Assembly: GCA_024635855.1 (NCBI GenBank)
Contig: JAGXHZ010000071.1
Span: 1 to 9,856, forward strand
Source of the DNA: Sulfuricurvum sp.
GTDB lineage: Bacteria; Campylobacterota; Campylobacteria; Campylobacterales; Sulfurimonadaceae
DNA length: 9,856 bases
Reading direction: 5' to 3'
Position numbers and translations under genes: made by a program. The notes beneath the pieces are model-generated. The model was given only the letters and a program-made list of their open reading frames with translations. It was not told the DNA's origin and searched no databases. Below, in pieces: positions 1 to 7,387 of this stretch; within the stretch, counting starts at the first letter, position 1; every line of letters begins with the position of its first letter.

Positions 1-1286
1 ACTTTTTTCTTAACAACGCCCGGCTTAACTTTAAACGGCTCAGTAGGTGTCCCTATTTTGATTTTACCTTCCATCCCCTTTGGTGCAATAACATCAAAGT
101 AGTAGCTGTGATCTTCATTGAGCGTGTTTTGCAACAAGAACGTATAGGCGTTATCAACCCGTACTTTCCCCTCATCGGTGTGATTAATTGCATAAAGACG
201 ATTCTCTTTGTTGATGTTCAGGAGCATATATTCTTTTTCACTTCCCATCATCCCTAAAATAATGCTGACAACAATCAAGATACCAATGTAACCCAAAATT
301 TTAGGACGGAAATAGTGTGTTTTCCCCTTCATAAAGAGAGTTTCTTTTTCACTCGACCATTCAATCAAACTTGGTTTTCCAAGCTTGCCCATGACTTCCG
401 TACACGCATCGACACACTCAAGACAGTTGATACACTCAAGTTGTAGCCCTTTTCGAATATCGATGTGAGTAGGACATACCGCTACACAGCTCTCACAGGT
501 AGTACACTCTGCCTTCGCATTCACACTCAATAAATCTTTTTGCTTAGTATACAACTTCTCTTTTTGCTCATTATAAATCTCACCACCACGATTCGGATTA
601 TAAATCGCCATGATAGTATCATCATCATAGAGAACCGATTGAATACGGGAATAAGGACATACGTAAACACAAAAATTTTCTTGCAAGAAAATGATATCAT
701 AAACCAAGAAAGCAACAATACCGAGGATTGCACCTACAAGAACGAGATGCTCATTAGGATTTTGGATGTACGCCAAGAAATCTTCAGGAGGGACAAAATA
801 CCACATCAAATCCGCCGCCGCAATAAATGCCAATCCCGTCCAAATTAAAATCGCCACCAAACGCTTGATTTTATTCTCTGTCTTTGAATAATCAGGCTCT
901 TGCTGCTTATTTTTAATCCGCTTGTGAAGCCCAAGGAGTTTTGTCTCGATCAAATCACGGTAAACAACCCTAAAAATAGTTTGAGGACATATCCATCCAC
1001 AGAAAACACGACCACCCAAGACGGTAATACCAAAAACGCCTATAAACAAGAGCATCAATAGAAATGGCATCAAATAAAGTTCTTGCATATCAAACTGAAT
1101 AAACATCAGGTGGAGTTTTAACTTATCAAAACTCAACAAGAAGAGATGATTTCCATCAATGCGTATCCACGGAATAATCAATGACAAAATGGTCACAAAT
1201 CCATAAAACCAATACCGCTTAATTCTCCATGGAACCCACTTGCTCAAATAAGCTTTCCCCGTAAGGGATACTTCTTCCGTACTCAT
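1..1286 (-). CDS. ccoG: CcoG (RdxA/FixG-type) cbb3 oxidase assembly ferredoxin protein, 3' end outside window
   Basis: Membrane iron-sulfur protein needed to assemble cbb3-type cytochrome c oxidase; the family is known to act as a Cu(II) reductase supplying copper to the oxidase. I translated 428 codons before the window edge. The N-terminal half has membrane segments near residues 25-43, 70-92, 143-165 and 181-200, with the Cys pairs CGWICP (C96, C100) and CVYVCP (C206, C210). Two [4Fe-4S] motifs follow: C261, C264, C267, C271 and C285, C288, C291, C295. A last membrane segment lies near 330-347, followed by the start of the extracytoplasmic C-terminal domain. Family members are about 460-480 residues, so roughly 40-50 residues are missing. 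The ATG at 1286 overlaps the stop of the recombinase-like gene in an ATGA, with AAGGAGA at 1297-1291 as ribosome binding site. Identification is secure. Confidence 0.95.
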   Translation of the reverse strand, partial: MSTEEVSLTGKAYLSKWVPWRIKRYWFYGFVTILSLIIPWIRIDGNHLFLLSFDKLKLHLMFIQFDMQELYLMPFLLMLLFIGVFGITVLGGRVFCGWICPQTIFRVVYRDLIETKLLGLHKRIKNKQQEPDYSKTENKIKRLVAILIWTGLAFIAAADLMWYFVPPEDFLAYIQNPNEHLVLVGAILGIVAFLVYDIIFLQENFCVYVCPYSRIQSVLYDDDTIMAIYNPNRGGEIYNEQKEKLYTKQKDLLSVNAKAECTTCESCVAVCPTHIDIRKGLQLECINCLECVDACTEVMGKLGKPSLIEWSSEKETLFMKGKTHYFRPKILGYIGILIVVSIILGMMGSEKEYMLLNINKENRLYAINHTDEGKVRVDNAYTFLLQNTLNEDHSYYFDVIAPKGMEGKIKIGTPTEPFKVKPGVVKKK

Positions 1287-1984
1287 TCATTCTCCTTTTT
1301 GATTGGTTCAATGCTTGGGCATTGAATGGTTTCGATCATAATCGCTCTTGCATCTGACTCGTTATTCGAAAGAACAACTCCCCCAACCAAGGCTTTTAAC
1401 TCTCGCGATTCGACATAATCTTTTAATGAGCTGCGACTCACTTTCATTTGACGAGCTATTTCACTGACGCTATTGCCCTGCTTGAGCAGAGAAATAATTT
1501 GATCTAACTTTAAATCAAATTTTGATACCGATTTAGACCCGCGTGGTCGCCCGATCCCTTTTTTGTCATCATTTTGTACCATTTGACGAAGCTGGTCAAT
1601 AAGTCCTAAAACGACCATTATATCACTCTGTGCGTTGATTATAATCCCTTGTTTTACACAATGAATCGTATTGCCATTTTTAAGAAGACAACTCATCACC
1701 TGCACCACATCTTCGATATTAACGCTCAGTACCCACACGTCATAAATCAATAATGTATCTGCCCTCAAAGAACGAAAGAGCTCAACGACATTATTTCGAT
1801 CATTTATCCGTTTATTTTGGGAAAGCTGGTCAATCAGCTCTTTATTGATTGGGAGTTTCATTTGATCGCTATAAGCATTAATCAATTTTAATTGCTCATA
1901 AACGTTATCAAAATCTTTATCAGGACGAATATAGCTCACAGTCATTGCGGTTAAATTCCTCTCAAAGTTGAATTTATTCGTCAT
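1283..1984 (-). CDS. Degenerate serine-recombinase-like protein with C-terminal helix-turn-helix, probably a regulator
   Basis: This 233-residue protein aligns by eye with gamma-delta/Hin-type resolvases. The N-terminal strand SYIRPDK (17-23) sits where resolvases have Y-x-R-V-S-T, and LRADTLLIYDVWVLS (73-87) sits where they have the DRLGR segment. A GIGRPRGSK linker (143-151), resembling the minor-groove arm or an AT-hook, leads to a helix-turn-helix at about 157-191 with the typical GNSVSEIARQMKVSRSSLKDY pattern. The nucleophilic Ser is replaced by D22, and the D-R-x-x-R arginines become W84, V85 and V88; R20 and R63 remain. The E-helix region is short and lacks its ER-x-x-x-x-ER residues. 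Recombination is therefore unlikely, and I infer a DNA-binding regulator. It overlaps ccoG by 4 bases. M14 (ATG at 1945) is an alternative start: it matches where resolvases begin and has GAGAGGA upstream at longer spacing. Confidence 0.75.
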   Translation of the reverse strand: MTNKFNFERNLTAMTVSYIRPDKDFDNVYEQLKLINAYSDQMKLPINKELIDQLSQNKRINDRNNVVELFRSLRADTLLIYDVWVLSVNIEDVVQVMSCLLKNGNTIHCVKQGIIINAQSDIMVVLGLIDQLRQMVQNDDKKGIGRPRGSKSVSKFDLKLDQIISLLKQGNSVSEIARQMKVSRSSLKDYVESRELKALVGGVVLSNNESDARAIMIETIQCPSIEPIKKENE

Positions 1985-2024
1985 AGTAGCCTATTTCGAC
2001 GGCTTAAGTCAATAAAGAATCTAT

Positions 2025-2819
2025 TTATTTCGTCACAATCGTATCACTCAAAAGTACGACTTCGCATTGCAACTCAATTTCAAACTGTTCAAACACCTGT
2101 TTTTGGGCTTCTTTTATCAGAAAAAGGGCATCTTCATACTCTCCTCCGCCGTAGTTGACGAGAAAATTAGCATGAACATCACTAAATGCCATCGCACCCA
2201 CCCGTTTTCCTTTTAATCCTACTGCCTCAATAAGCCGTCCCGCATAATCGTTTGGAGGATTTTTAAAACAACTTCCTGCACTGGGAACATTTGGCTGATT
2301 GGAACGCATTTGGGCAAACATTTCCAATCGCTCATGCGAAAATCCCTCTTCAAGCTCAAAAGCCGCCTCAAAAACGACTTCATTGATGGATGTTTTTCGA
2401 TAACCATACACAATGTCAGTTTTTTGTTTCCATCCGCTTTGAGTACGAATCGCAATCAAATGGTTGAAAATCTCATACTCTTTAAGCCCTGCATTCATTT
2501 TTAGCATCCCACCCAAAGTGCCCGGAAGCTTGGAAAGATATTCGAAATGAGCAATATTGTTTTTTTTGCAAAACGACACAACTCGTCCTCCGGGAGTTGC
2601 CGCACCGATAATCAGACGATTCTCCTCAATGCGGATAAAATCATACTGCTTTGAAAGCATCATGAGCGGTGGAGGAGTGGGTGAAACGAGGAGGTTATTG
2701 GCACTTCCGACAATAACGCAACCTTCGGGAACATTATCATCTTCGATCAGAACTACATCGACAACAGGACCGATGCGAATAGAACTAAATTTGGAGAAAT
2801 CAATGGTTTTAGAAATCAT
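2025..2819 (-). CDS. murB: UDP-N-acetylenolpyruvoylglucosamine reductase MurB
   Basis: FAD enzyme that reduces UDP-GlcNAc-enolpyruvate to UDP-MurNAc with NADPH in the cytosol, the second committed step of peptidoglycan synthesis. The 264-residue product carries FAD-binding motifs GSANNLLV (38-45) and LPGTLGGMLKMNAG (98-111), the active-site segment YGYRKT (138-143), the proton-donor serine in AGSCFKNP (S183), GLKGKRVGAMAFSDVHANF (201-219) and a conserved glutamate in LQCEVVLLS (E253). It is shorter than the E. coli enzyme, consistent with the type II form found in this group. Its ATG overlaps the fliQ stop as ATGA, and I see no Shine-Dalgarno sequence just upstream, so translation probably depends on coupling to fliQ. 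A 40-base gap without an obvious terminator separates it from the next gene. Confidence 0.95.
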   Translation of the reverse strand: MISKTIDFSKFSSIRIGPVVDVVLIEDDNVPEGCVIVGSANNLLVSPTPPPLMMLSKQYDFIRIEENRLIIGAATPGGRVVSFCKKNNIAHFEYLSKLPGTLGGMLKMNAGLKEYEIFNHLIAIRTQSGWKQKTDIVYGYRKTSINEVVFEAAFELEEGFSHERLEMFAQMRSNQPNVPSAGSCFKNPPNDYAGRLIEAVGLKGKRVGAMAFSDVHANFLVNYGGGEYEDALFLIKEAQKQVFEQFEIELQCEVVLLSDTIVTK

Positions 2820-3085
2820 TGCATAAAAGTCGGAATCAGATTAAACATCCGAATAGTGAAATCTTGCATCTCGTTCATCATCCATGGCATCGTTAAAATA
2901 ATGACAATAATAATTCCGACAATCTTCGGAATAAAACTCAGCGTCATCTCATTGATTTGAGTCGTGGCTTGGAAAATACTCACGGCAAGTCCCAAAAACA
3001 TCCCTACAAGCAATGCGGGCAAGGATAAAATCAATGCGATTTTAAACGTCTCAATACCAAGACCAATCAGCTCTTCTTGCATCAT
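2816..3085 (-). CDS. fliQ: Flagellar export gate protein FliQ
   Basis: Small inner-membrane component of the flagellar type III export gate (FliP-FliQ-FliR). The 89-residue protein has two hydrophobic segments, about 14-37 and 50-70, separated by the typical ATTQINEMTLSFIPK loop (40-54), and ends in a short amphipathic tail; length and layout match the family. The gene begins with two consecutive ATG codons. GAGGA lies about 9 bases before the first, inside the end of mqnD, whose stop is 1 base away. The gene stands apart from other export genes and is paired with murB, an arrangement I recall from Campylobacter. Virulence-type homologues (SctS) look similar, but no other type III secretion gene is present. 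Confidence 0.93.
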   Translation of the reverse strand: MMQEELIGLGIETFKIALILSLPALLVGMFLGLAVSIFQATTQINEMTLSFIPKIVGIIIVIILTMPWMMNEMQDFTIRMFNLIPTFMQ

Positions 3086-3086
3086 A

Positions 3087-3950
3087 TTAGTTATTCCTCA
3101 ATGCGGTGTATTCTTGCGGAATACAAAAATCACGTGCATCCATTTTTTGATCAAAAAAGTTGTGTTTATACCCGATTTCAAAGAGTTTGTTTATCGCTTC
3201 AAACTGTACATCACTGAGGCTGATTGACTCATCATTTGCGTACAATTCGAGATATTTTTCCAATGTTTCGGCATCAATTCGTACCAACGAACGCTCGATG
3301 AGCATTTTTGAGAGAAGTTCTTTGTGATCCCGTGCTACCTGTACCGCTTTGGTGAGAAGATTTTCATACGAGATAGCCGATGTCAGAGGTAAAGAACGTC
3401 GAATCGCCATTCCGCCCAAGGGCAGAGGAAGATCACCGCCGCTTAGTTCGCACCATATATCCCATAGCTCTCGCTCGACCACCAAAGAATCATCGTAACC
3501 TAAAATACTTTCATGGATCAATACCCCAGCATCCACTGTCCCGTCTATCACTGCTTGTTCAATATCGAGAAAATTCATGTAAACAATTTTAGCGTCAGGA
3601 TAGGCAATACGAAAGAGAAGGGCATTGGTCGTATATTTTCCGCTAAGTGCCACTTTGAATTTACGTTTTAATACCGTATCGCGTTTGCGAATAAGCTTAG
3701 GTCCATAACCGCTTCCAAAGCTGACTGCGGTACGAATAAGGGCATATTCTTGGGCAATATGGGGATATAAACCAAAGCTGATTGCGCTTATATCGTATGT
3801 CCCTTTGAGGGCTTCAATATTAAGTGTTTCAATATCAAGCGGTATATTTTCAAAAACGGTATTAGTACGACCTACCCACCCAAACTTGATGGCGTAATAC
3901 ATAAAAATATCATCCGCATCAGGAGAGTGGGCAATTACCATTTTTTTCAC
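3087..3950 (-). CDS. mqnD: MqnD-type menaquinone biosynthesis enzyme (1,4-dihydroxy-6-naphthoate synthase)
   Basis: Likely converts cyclic dehypoxanthinylfutalosine to 1,4-dihydroxy-6-naphthoate in the futalosine pathway to menaquinone, the standard quinone route in Campylobacterota. The fold is the MqnA/MqnD periplasmic-binding-protein type. Visible motifs, numbered from the start used here, are the N-terminal AHSPDADDIFMYYA (7-20), TLNIEALKGTYDISAISFG (42-60), LIHES (144-148) and LPLPLGGMAIRR (174-185). H146 in LIHES seems to match the catalytic histidine of MqnD; the 'HE...PLG..A.RR' spacing favours MqnD over MqnA, but substrate is not proven by sequence. I chose the GTG at 3950 (287 residues) because AAGAGG at 3964-3959 lies 8 bases upstream. 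A GTG at 3959 would overlap that site, and the ATG at 3941 is too far from it. First gene of the leftward operon; fliQ starts 1 base after it. Confidence 0.82.
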   Translation of the reverse strand: MKKMVIAHSPDADDIFMYYAIKFGWVGRTNTVFENIPLDIETLNIEALKGTYDISAISFGLYPHIAQEYALIRTAVSFGSGYGPKLIRKRDTVLKRKFKVALSGKYTTNALLFRIAYPDAKIVYMNFLDIEQAVIDGTVDAGVLIHESILGYDDSLVVERELWDIWCELSGGDLPLPLGGMAIRRSLPLTSAISYENLLTKAVQVARDHKELLSKMLIERSLVRIDAETLEKYLELYANDESISLSDVQFEAINKLFEIGYKHNFFDQKMDARDFCIPQEYTALRNN

Positions 3951-3967
3951 TAAAAACACCTCTTAAG

Positions 3968-3985
3968 TTTACAAATCTATGTAAA
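3968..3985. promoter_or_regulatory. Inverted repeat upstream of mqnD, possible operator
   Basis: TTTACA at 3968-3973 and TGTAAA at 3980-3985 are perfect inverted 6-bp arms around a 6-bp centre, 18 bp in all. The element sits 18 bases upstream of the mqnD GTG at 3950, just beyond its ribosome binding site. A weak -10-like TAAAAT on the minus strand at 3990-3985 would place transcription start inside the repeat. This is the geometry of a repressor site, but no regulator is known to me for it. It could also be chance in an AT-rich region. Confidence 0.35.
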
Positions 3986-4043
3986 TTTTAACGAAATAAC
4001 GCTAAAATATCTCTATAAATATTCGAATGAATGTATTGTATTG

Positions 4044-4086
4044 CAATTTGTCATATTTTTAACAAATATTTTCAATTTGTCATATT
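4044..4086. repeat. Pair of 14-bp direct repeats upstream of recA
   Basis: The 14-mer CAATTTGTCATATT occurs perfectly at 4044-4057 and 4073-4086, with a 29-bp start-to-start distance (close to three helical turns). The downstream copy contains the proposed -35 of the recA promoter; the upstream copy has the same TTGTCA but no good -10 at the right distance. Possible explanations are a two-site operator or a duplicated promoter fragment. Confidence 0.6.
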
Positions 4087-4104
4087 ATTGTCTAACTTTA
4101 TATT
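4077..4104 (+). promoter_or_regulatory. Probable sigma-70 promoter for the recA operon
   Basis: TTGTCA (4077-4082, 5 of 6 to consensus) and TATATT (4099-4104, 5 of 6) are separated by 16 bases. Transcription would start near 4111, giving a leader of about 18 bases that carries the ribosome binding site AGGAGA at 4115-4120, 8 bases before the recA ATG. No E. coli-type SOS box (CTG-N10-CAG) is present. Confidence 0.55.
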
Positions 4105-4128
4105 TTACCCTTTTAGGAGAACACGACA

Positions 4129-5169
4129 ATGGTAGATCCAAACAAACTCAAATCACTCGAATTGGCTATGAAACAAATCGATAAAACATTCGGAAAAGGG
4201 ACGCTTATGCGTCTGGGTGATAAGGTAATTGAGCCAATAGGCTCTATTAGCACTGGCTCGCTTGGACTTGATTTGGCGCTTGGTATTGGTGGAGTTCCTG
4301 AGGGGCGCGTGGTTGAGATTTACGGACCTGAGAGCTCAGGAAAAACAACTTTGACCCTTCACATTATCGCCGAAGCGCAACGAAAAGGGTCTATTTGTGC
4401 CTTTATCGATGCGGAACATGCATTGGATGTCGGATACGCTAAAAATTTGGGCGTGGATGTTGAAAATCTTCTTGTCTCACAGCCTGATTACGGCGAACAA
4501 GCACTCGACATTGTCGAAACCATTGCTCGCAGCGGTGCCGTCGATCTTATCGTCATTGACTCCGTGGCAGCTCTCACTCCTAAAGTAGAAATCGAAGGGG
4601 AAATGGGAGATCAGCAAGTAGGAGTACAAGCACGTCTCATGTCCAAAGCATTGCGTAAGCTCACCGGTGTTTTACATAAAATGAACTGTACTATTATCTT
4701 CATCAACCAAATCCGTATGAAAATCGGAACCATGGGATACGGTTCACCTGAAACAACCACAGGGGGAAATGCTCTGAAATTTTACGCATCGGTTCGTATC
4801 GATATTCGTAAAATCGCAACGCTTAAACAAGGTGAGAGCCAAATCGGAAATCGCGTTAAAGCCAAAGTCATTAAAAATAAAGTGGCTCCTCCGTTTCGTC
4901 AGGCAGAATTTGATATTATGTTTGGTGAGGGGATTTCCAAAGAGGGTGAACTTGTTGATTACGGCGTAAAACTTGATATAATAGACAAAAGTGGAGCATG
5001 GTTTAGTTTTGAAGATACAAAACTAGGACAAGGTCGTGAAAACGTCAAGCAAAAGTTCAAAGACGAGCCTGAGCTGGCAAAGAAAATCGAAGAAAAAATT
5101 AAATCCGCAATGGGTGTTAATAACATCATGATTATGGGTGAATCTGAAATGAATGAGGTGGATGAATGA
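4129..5169 (+). CDS. recA: Recombinase RecA
   Basis: ATP-dependent strand-exchange protein for homologous recombination and DNA repair, acting as a filament on single-stranded DNA. The 346 residues are full length for the family. Motifs: Walker A GPESSGKT (66-73), catalytic glutamate E96 in [10 protein letters not shown], Walker B LIVIDS (140-145), Q194 in FINQIR that senses ATP, and the L2 DNA-binding region with [19 protein letters not shown] (205-223). The C-terminal domain ends in an acidic tail (E338-E346), as in other RecA proteins. The start is supported by AGGAGA 8 bases upstream. The TGA stop overlaps the eno ATG in an ATGA, so RecA and enolase are co-transcribed and probably translationally coupled. 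Without an SOS box, expression may be constitutive or controlled through the direct repeats. Confidence 0.98.
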   Translation: MVDPNKLKSLELAMKQIDKTFGKGTLMRLGDKVIEPIGSISTGSLGLDLALGIGGVPEGRVVEIYGPESSGKTTLTLHIIAEAQRKGSICAFIDAEHALDVGYAKNLGVDVENLLVSQPDYGEQALDIVETIARSGAVDLIVIDSVAALTPKVEIEGEMGDQQVGVQARLMSKALRKLTGVLHKMNCTIIFINQIRMKIGTMGYGSPETTTGGNALKFYASVRIDIRKIATLKQGESQIGNRVKAKVIKNKVAPPFRQAEFDIMFGEGISKEGELVDYGVKLDIIDKSGAWFSFEDTKLGQGRENVKQKFKDEPELAKKIEEKIKSAMGVNNIMIMGESEMNEVDE

Positions 5170-6434
5170 TTTTTATTGATGAAGTAAGCGCAATTGAAGT
5201 AATGGATTCTCGTGGCAATCCAACCGTAAAAGCAACAGTACAGTTGAGTGACGGAACACGCGAAAGCGCAATCGTACCAAGCGGTGCAAGCACAGGAAAG
5301 CGTGAAGCGCTGGAATTACGTGATGGCGACAGTCGTTACATGGGTAAAGGTGTACTCAAAGCAGTAGGTCACGTGAATAATGAAATCGCTGATGCAATCA
5401 TGGGTCTTAGCCCTTATAATCAAGCAATGGTTGATGCCGTTATGAAAGAGATTGACGGTACTGAAAACTATGGGAACCTTGGTGCAAATGCCGTTTTAGG
5501 TGTTTCTATGGCGGTTGCTCGGGCTGCTGCTAAAAGTTTAGATATTCCTCTTTATCGATATCTCGGCGGTGCGAATGCAATGGTTATACCGGTTCCGATG
5601 CTTAATATCATCAATGGCGGATCTCATGCGGATAACAGTGTTGATTTTCAAGAGTATATGATCATGCCGATTGGTTTTGACGATTTTAGTGAAGGGCTAC
5701 GTGCTTCTGCTGAAGTGTATCACAATCTAAAAGGCATTTTAAAAGCCAAAAAACACAATACGGCATTAGGTGACGAAGGTGGTTTTGCACCCGATTTGAG
5801 TTCCAATGAAGAGCCTATTCAAATCATAATGGAAGCGATCGAAAAAGCGGGCTATAAAGCAGGTGAACAAATCGCTATCGCACTTGATGTTGCGGCATCT
5901 GAGCTTGTTACGGAAGGCGGCTACAAACTCGACTCTGAAAATAGAACCGTAAGCAGCGAAGAACTTGTAAATTATTACGTAGATTTATGCTCTAAATACC
6001 CTATTGTCTCGATCGAAGACGGCTTAAGCGAAGACGATTGGGATGGATGGAAAATTCTCACTGAAAAATTGGGATCAAAAGTTCAACTCGTCGGGGATGA
6101 TTTATTTGTTACCAATGCCAGTATTTTGGCAGAGGGGATTAGCAAAGGAATTGCTAACTCGATCCTCATCAAGCCCAACCAGATCGGTTCCGTTTCTGAA
6201 ACAATGCTTACCGTTCGTTTGGCGCAGCGTAATGGTTATAAATGTGTTATGTCACATCGCTCAGGTGAGAGTGAAGATGCATTTATTGCGGACTTTGCCG
6301 TTGCACTTAACTGCGGTGAGATTAAAACCGGTTCGACTGCACGCGGTGAACGTACGGCTAAATACAACCGTTTGCTTGAAATCGAAAATGAAGTAATGTA
6401 CGGTGAATACCTTGGGAGTAGTTTATTTAAATAA
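5166..6434 (+). CDS. eno: Enolase
   Basis: Cytosolic 2-phosphoglycerate hydro-lyase of glycolysis and gluconeogenesis. The 422-residue product is full length. Visible elements are the SGASTGKRE loop (39-47), the catalytic glutamate in GDEGGFAP (E204), magnesium ligands in ALDVAASE (D241), SIEDGL (E284) and VGDDLFVTN (310-312), the catalytic base lysine in LIKPNQIGS (K336), MSHRSGE (362-368) and IKTGS (K387-S390 region). GAGGTG at 5155-5160, inside the end of recA, lies 5 bases before the ATG, and start and stop overlap by 4 bases. The eno stop overlaps the start of the next gene by 1 base (TAATG). Confidence 0.98.
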   Translation: MIFIDEVSAIEVMDSRGNPTVKATVQLSDGTRESAIVPSGASTGKREALELRDGDSRYMGKGVLKAVGHVNNEIADAIMGLSPYNQAMVDAVMKEIDGTENYGNLGANAVLGVSMAVARAAAKSLDIPLYRYLGGANAMVIPVPMLNIINGGSHADNSVDFQEYMIMPIGFDDFSEGLRASAEVYHNLKGILKAKKHNTALGDEGGFAPDLSSNEEPIQIIMEAIEKAGYKAGEQIAIALDVAASELVTEGGYKLDSENRTVSSEELVNYYVDLCSKYPIVSIEDGLSEDDWDGWKILTEKLGSKVQLVGDDLFVTNASILAEGISKGIANSILIKPNQIGSVSETMLTVRLAQRNGYKCVMSHRSGESEDAFIADFAVALNCGEIKTGSTARGERTAKYNRLLEIENEVMYGEYLGSSLFK

Positions 6435-6751
6435 TGAACTATCAAGAGCATGACCAAATACTCGATTCAAGCGTCGCTGAACAGAGTTTCAGTGAACGTC
6501 GTTTTGGTCTCTCAACTCCAAAATTTTTTCTGGTAGCTGGATTAATTGTAGCTATTTTATTCTATCTTAGTGTTCTTATTTTTGGAAACAATTCTCTTTT
6601 AGTTTTAATTAATCTTGAAGAGTATCAAACCTTTCTTTCAGAAGATATTGAACATCTAAAAAGTGAAAATGCTTCCTTACAAAAGCAATATTTTGAGCTA
6701 AAAGAATTAGACGCAGATTCTGGATCAATACCAAAAGATGAGCAACCATGA
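6434..6751 (+). CDS. FtsB/DivIC-like small membrane coiled-coil protein
   Basis: A 105-residue bitopic membrane protein with a polar N-terminal tail (1-30), a single membrane segment (about 31-50), FGNNSLL immediately after it (50-56) and a coiled coil (about 60-92) with hydrophobic positions near L61, Y64, I72, L75, L82, Y86 and L89. This is the layout of septum initiators FtsB and DivIC, where a short FG-x-N-type motif also follows the membrane helix. In gammaproteobacteria such as Pseudomonas, ftsB lies directly after eno, which supports the assignment. The N-terminal cytoplasmic tail is longer than in E. coli FtsB. The gene overlaps eno by 1 base and the next gene by 4. The nearest Shine-Dalgarno-like GGGAG (6414-6418) is too far upstream, so coupling to eno is likely. 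The division role is inferred. Confidence 0.72.
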   Translation: MNYQEHDQILDSSVAEQSFSERRFGLSTPKFFLVAGLIVAILFYLSVLIFGNNSLLVLINLEEYQTFLSEDIEHLKSENASLQKQYFELKELDADSGSIPKDEQP

Positions 6752-7359
6752 AAAAAACACTCCTTCTCTCATCTCTTTTAATTACAACTCTTTTTGCACG
6801 TGAAAATCCATTTTTTTCTCTTTCAGAAGGGGCGAGTCTTCCCATTTCATCTGAGATAAATGACCATAAACCTCCACTTACCTCAATGACCTATAATTTT
6901 CCCAACAACTCACGCCTCCTCAAAGATGTAAGTTTTACCCTTCAAAATGTTGATGGAAGCTTCGAAACCCGAAAACTTGAGATTGACCAAAGTATTGACT
7001 GGCGATCTCCTCTCGTACTTTCACAATCAAACGCACAAATTCATTCCTCTGCAACAGAAAATAAATCTTCTTCAAACAGCAGCTTTATACAATTTGTTAA
7101 TTCAGGCAATCAAATGTCTCTTATTAGTAAAAAATCCATGCTGCGCCACTTTACGCTAAGTGATCCACACACTGTTATCGTAGATTTTAAGTATGCCGGA
7201 GTATTTGAACCCTATCAAAAAGAGCTCTCTTCACGTCCCTATACAAAAGTAAAAGTAACCAACCATGGCAGTTTTGCACGAGTCATTCTGACTCTTGACG
7301 GACCTCATGTTTGCAACGTTTCTAAAACAGATCAAGGCGCCAGTGTTATTTGTAAATAA
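6748..7359 (+). CDS. AMIN-domain-like exported protein
   Basis: A 203-residue exported protein. It begins with a clear signal peptide (MKK, then hydrophobic 4-16; cleavage plausible after A17), followed by RENPFF (18-23), a motif I associate with AMIN-domain proteins of Campylobacterota. Residues 24-112 are polar and Ser/Asn-rich, suggesting a flexible linker. Residues about 113-203 alternate short hydrophobic strands (TVIVDF 142-147, TKVKV 166-170, ARVILTLDG 177-185), consistent with an AMIN beta-sandwich, a domain that targets proteins to periplasmic peptidoglycan or septa. C189 and C202 may form a disulfide. From memory, the C. jejuni gene at the same place encodes glycoprotein CgpA (Cj1670c). 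The start overlaps the FtsB-like gene as ATGA. Molecular function is unknown; a link to division or the envelope is inference from neighbours. Confidence 0.75.
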   Translation: MKKTLLLSSLLITTLFARENPFFSLSEGASLPISSEINDHKPPLTSMTYNFPNNSRLLKDVSFTLQNVDGSFETRKLEIDQSIDWRSPLVLSQSNAQIHSSATENKSSSNSSFIQFVNSGNQMSLISKKSMLRHFTLSDPHTVIVDFKYAGVFEPYQKELSSRPYTKVKVTNHGSFARVILTLDGPHVCNVSKTDQGASVICK

Positions 7360-7387
7360 AAAAATTTGATGAAGATTTAGAAGAATC

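Noticed and set aside
540..848. Open frame of 102 codons on the plus strand
   Set aside because: Antisense to ccoG, whose translation shows intact iron-sulfur and membrane motifs; the plus-strand product has no recognisable domain.
1283..1984. Active mobile-element resolvase or invertase
   Set aside because: Catalytic Ser and key Arg residues are missing, and no inverted repeats, transposase or invertible segment is seen around it; the neighbours are core genes.
4021..4028. ATTCGAAT palindrome upstream of recA
   Set aside because: Eight bases of self-complementary sequence in AT-rich DNA is expected by chance; no partner element found.
3951..4128. SOS/LexA box at recA
   Set aside because: No CTG-N10-CAG or similar element is present in the intergenic region.
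6043..6396. Open frame of 117 codons inside eno
   Set aside because: Shifted frame of a fully conserved enolase segment.
6748..7359. Bacterial N-glycosylation sites in the AMIN-type protein, as in C. jejuni CgpA
   Set aside because: I found N-x-S/T sites (ENKS, SNSS, NNSR) but none has the required Asp or Glu two residues before the Asn.
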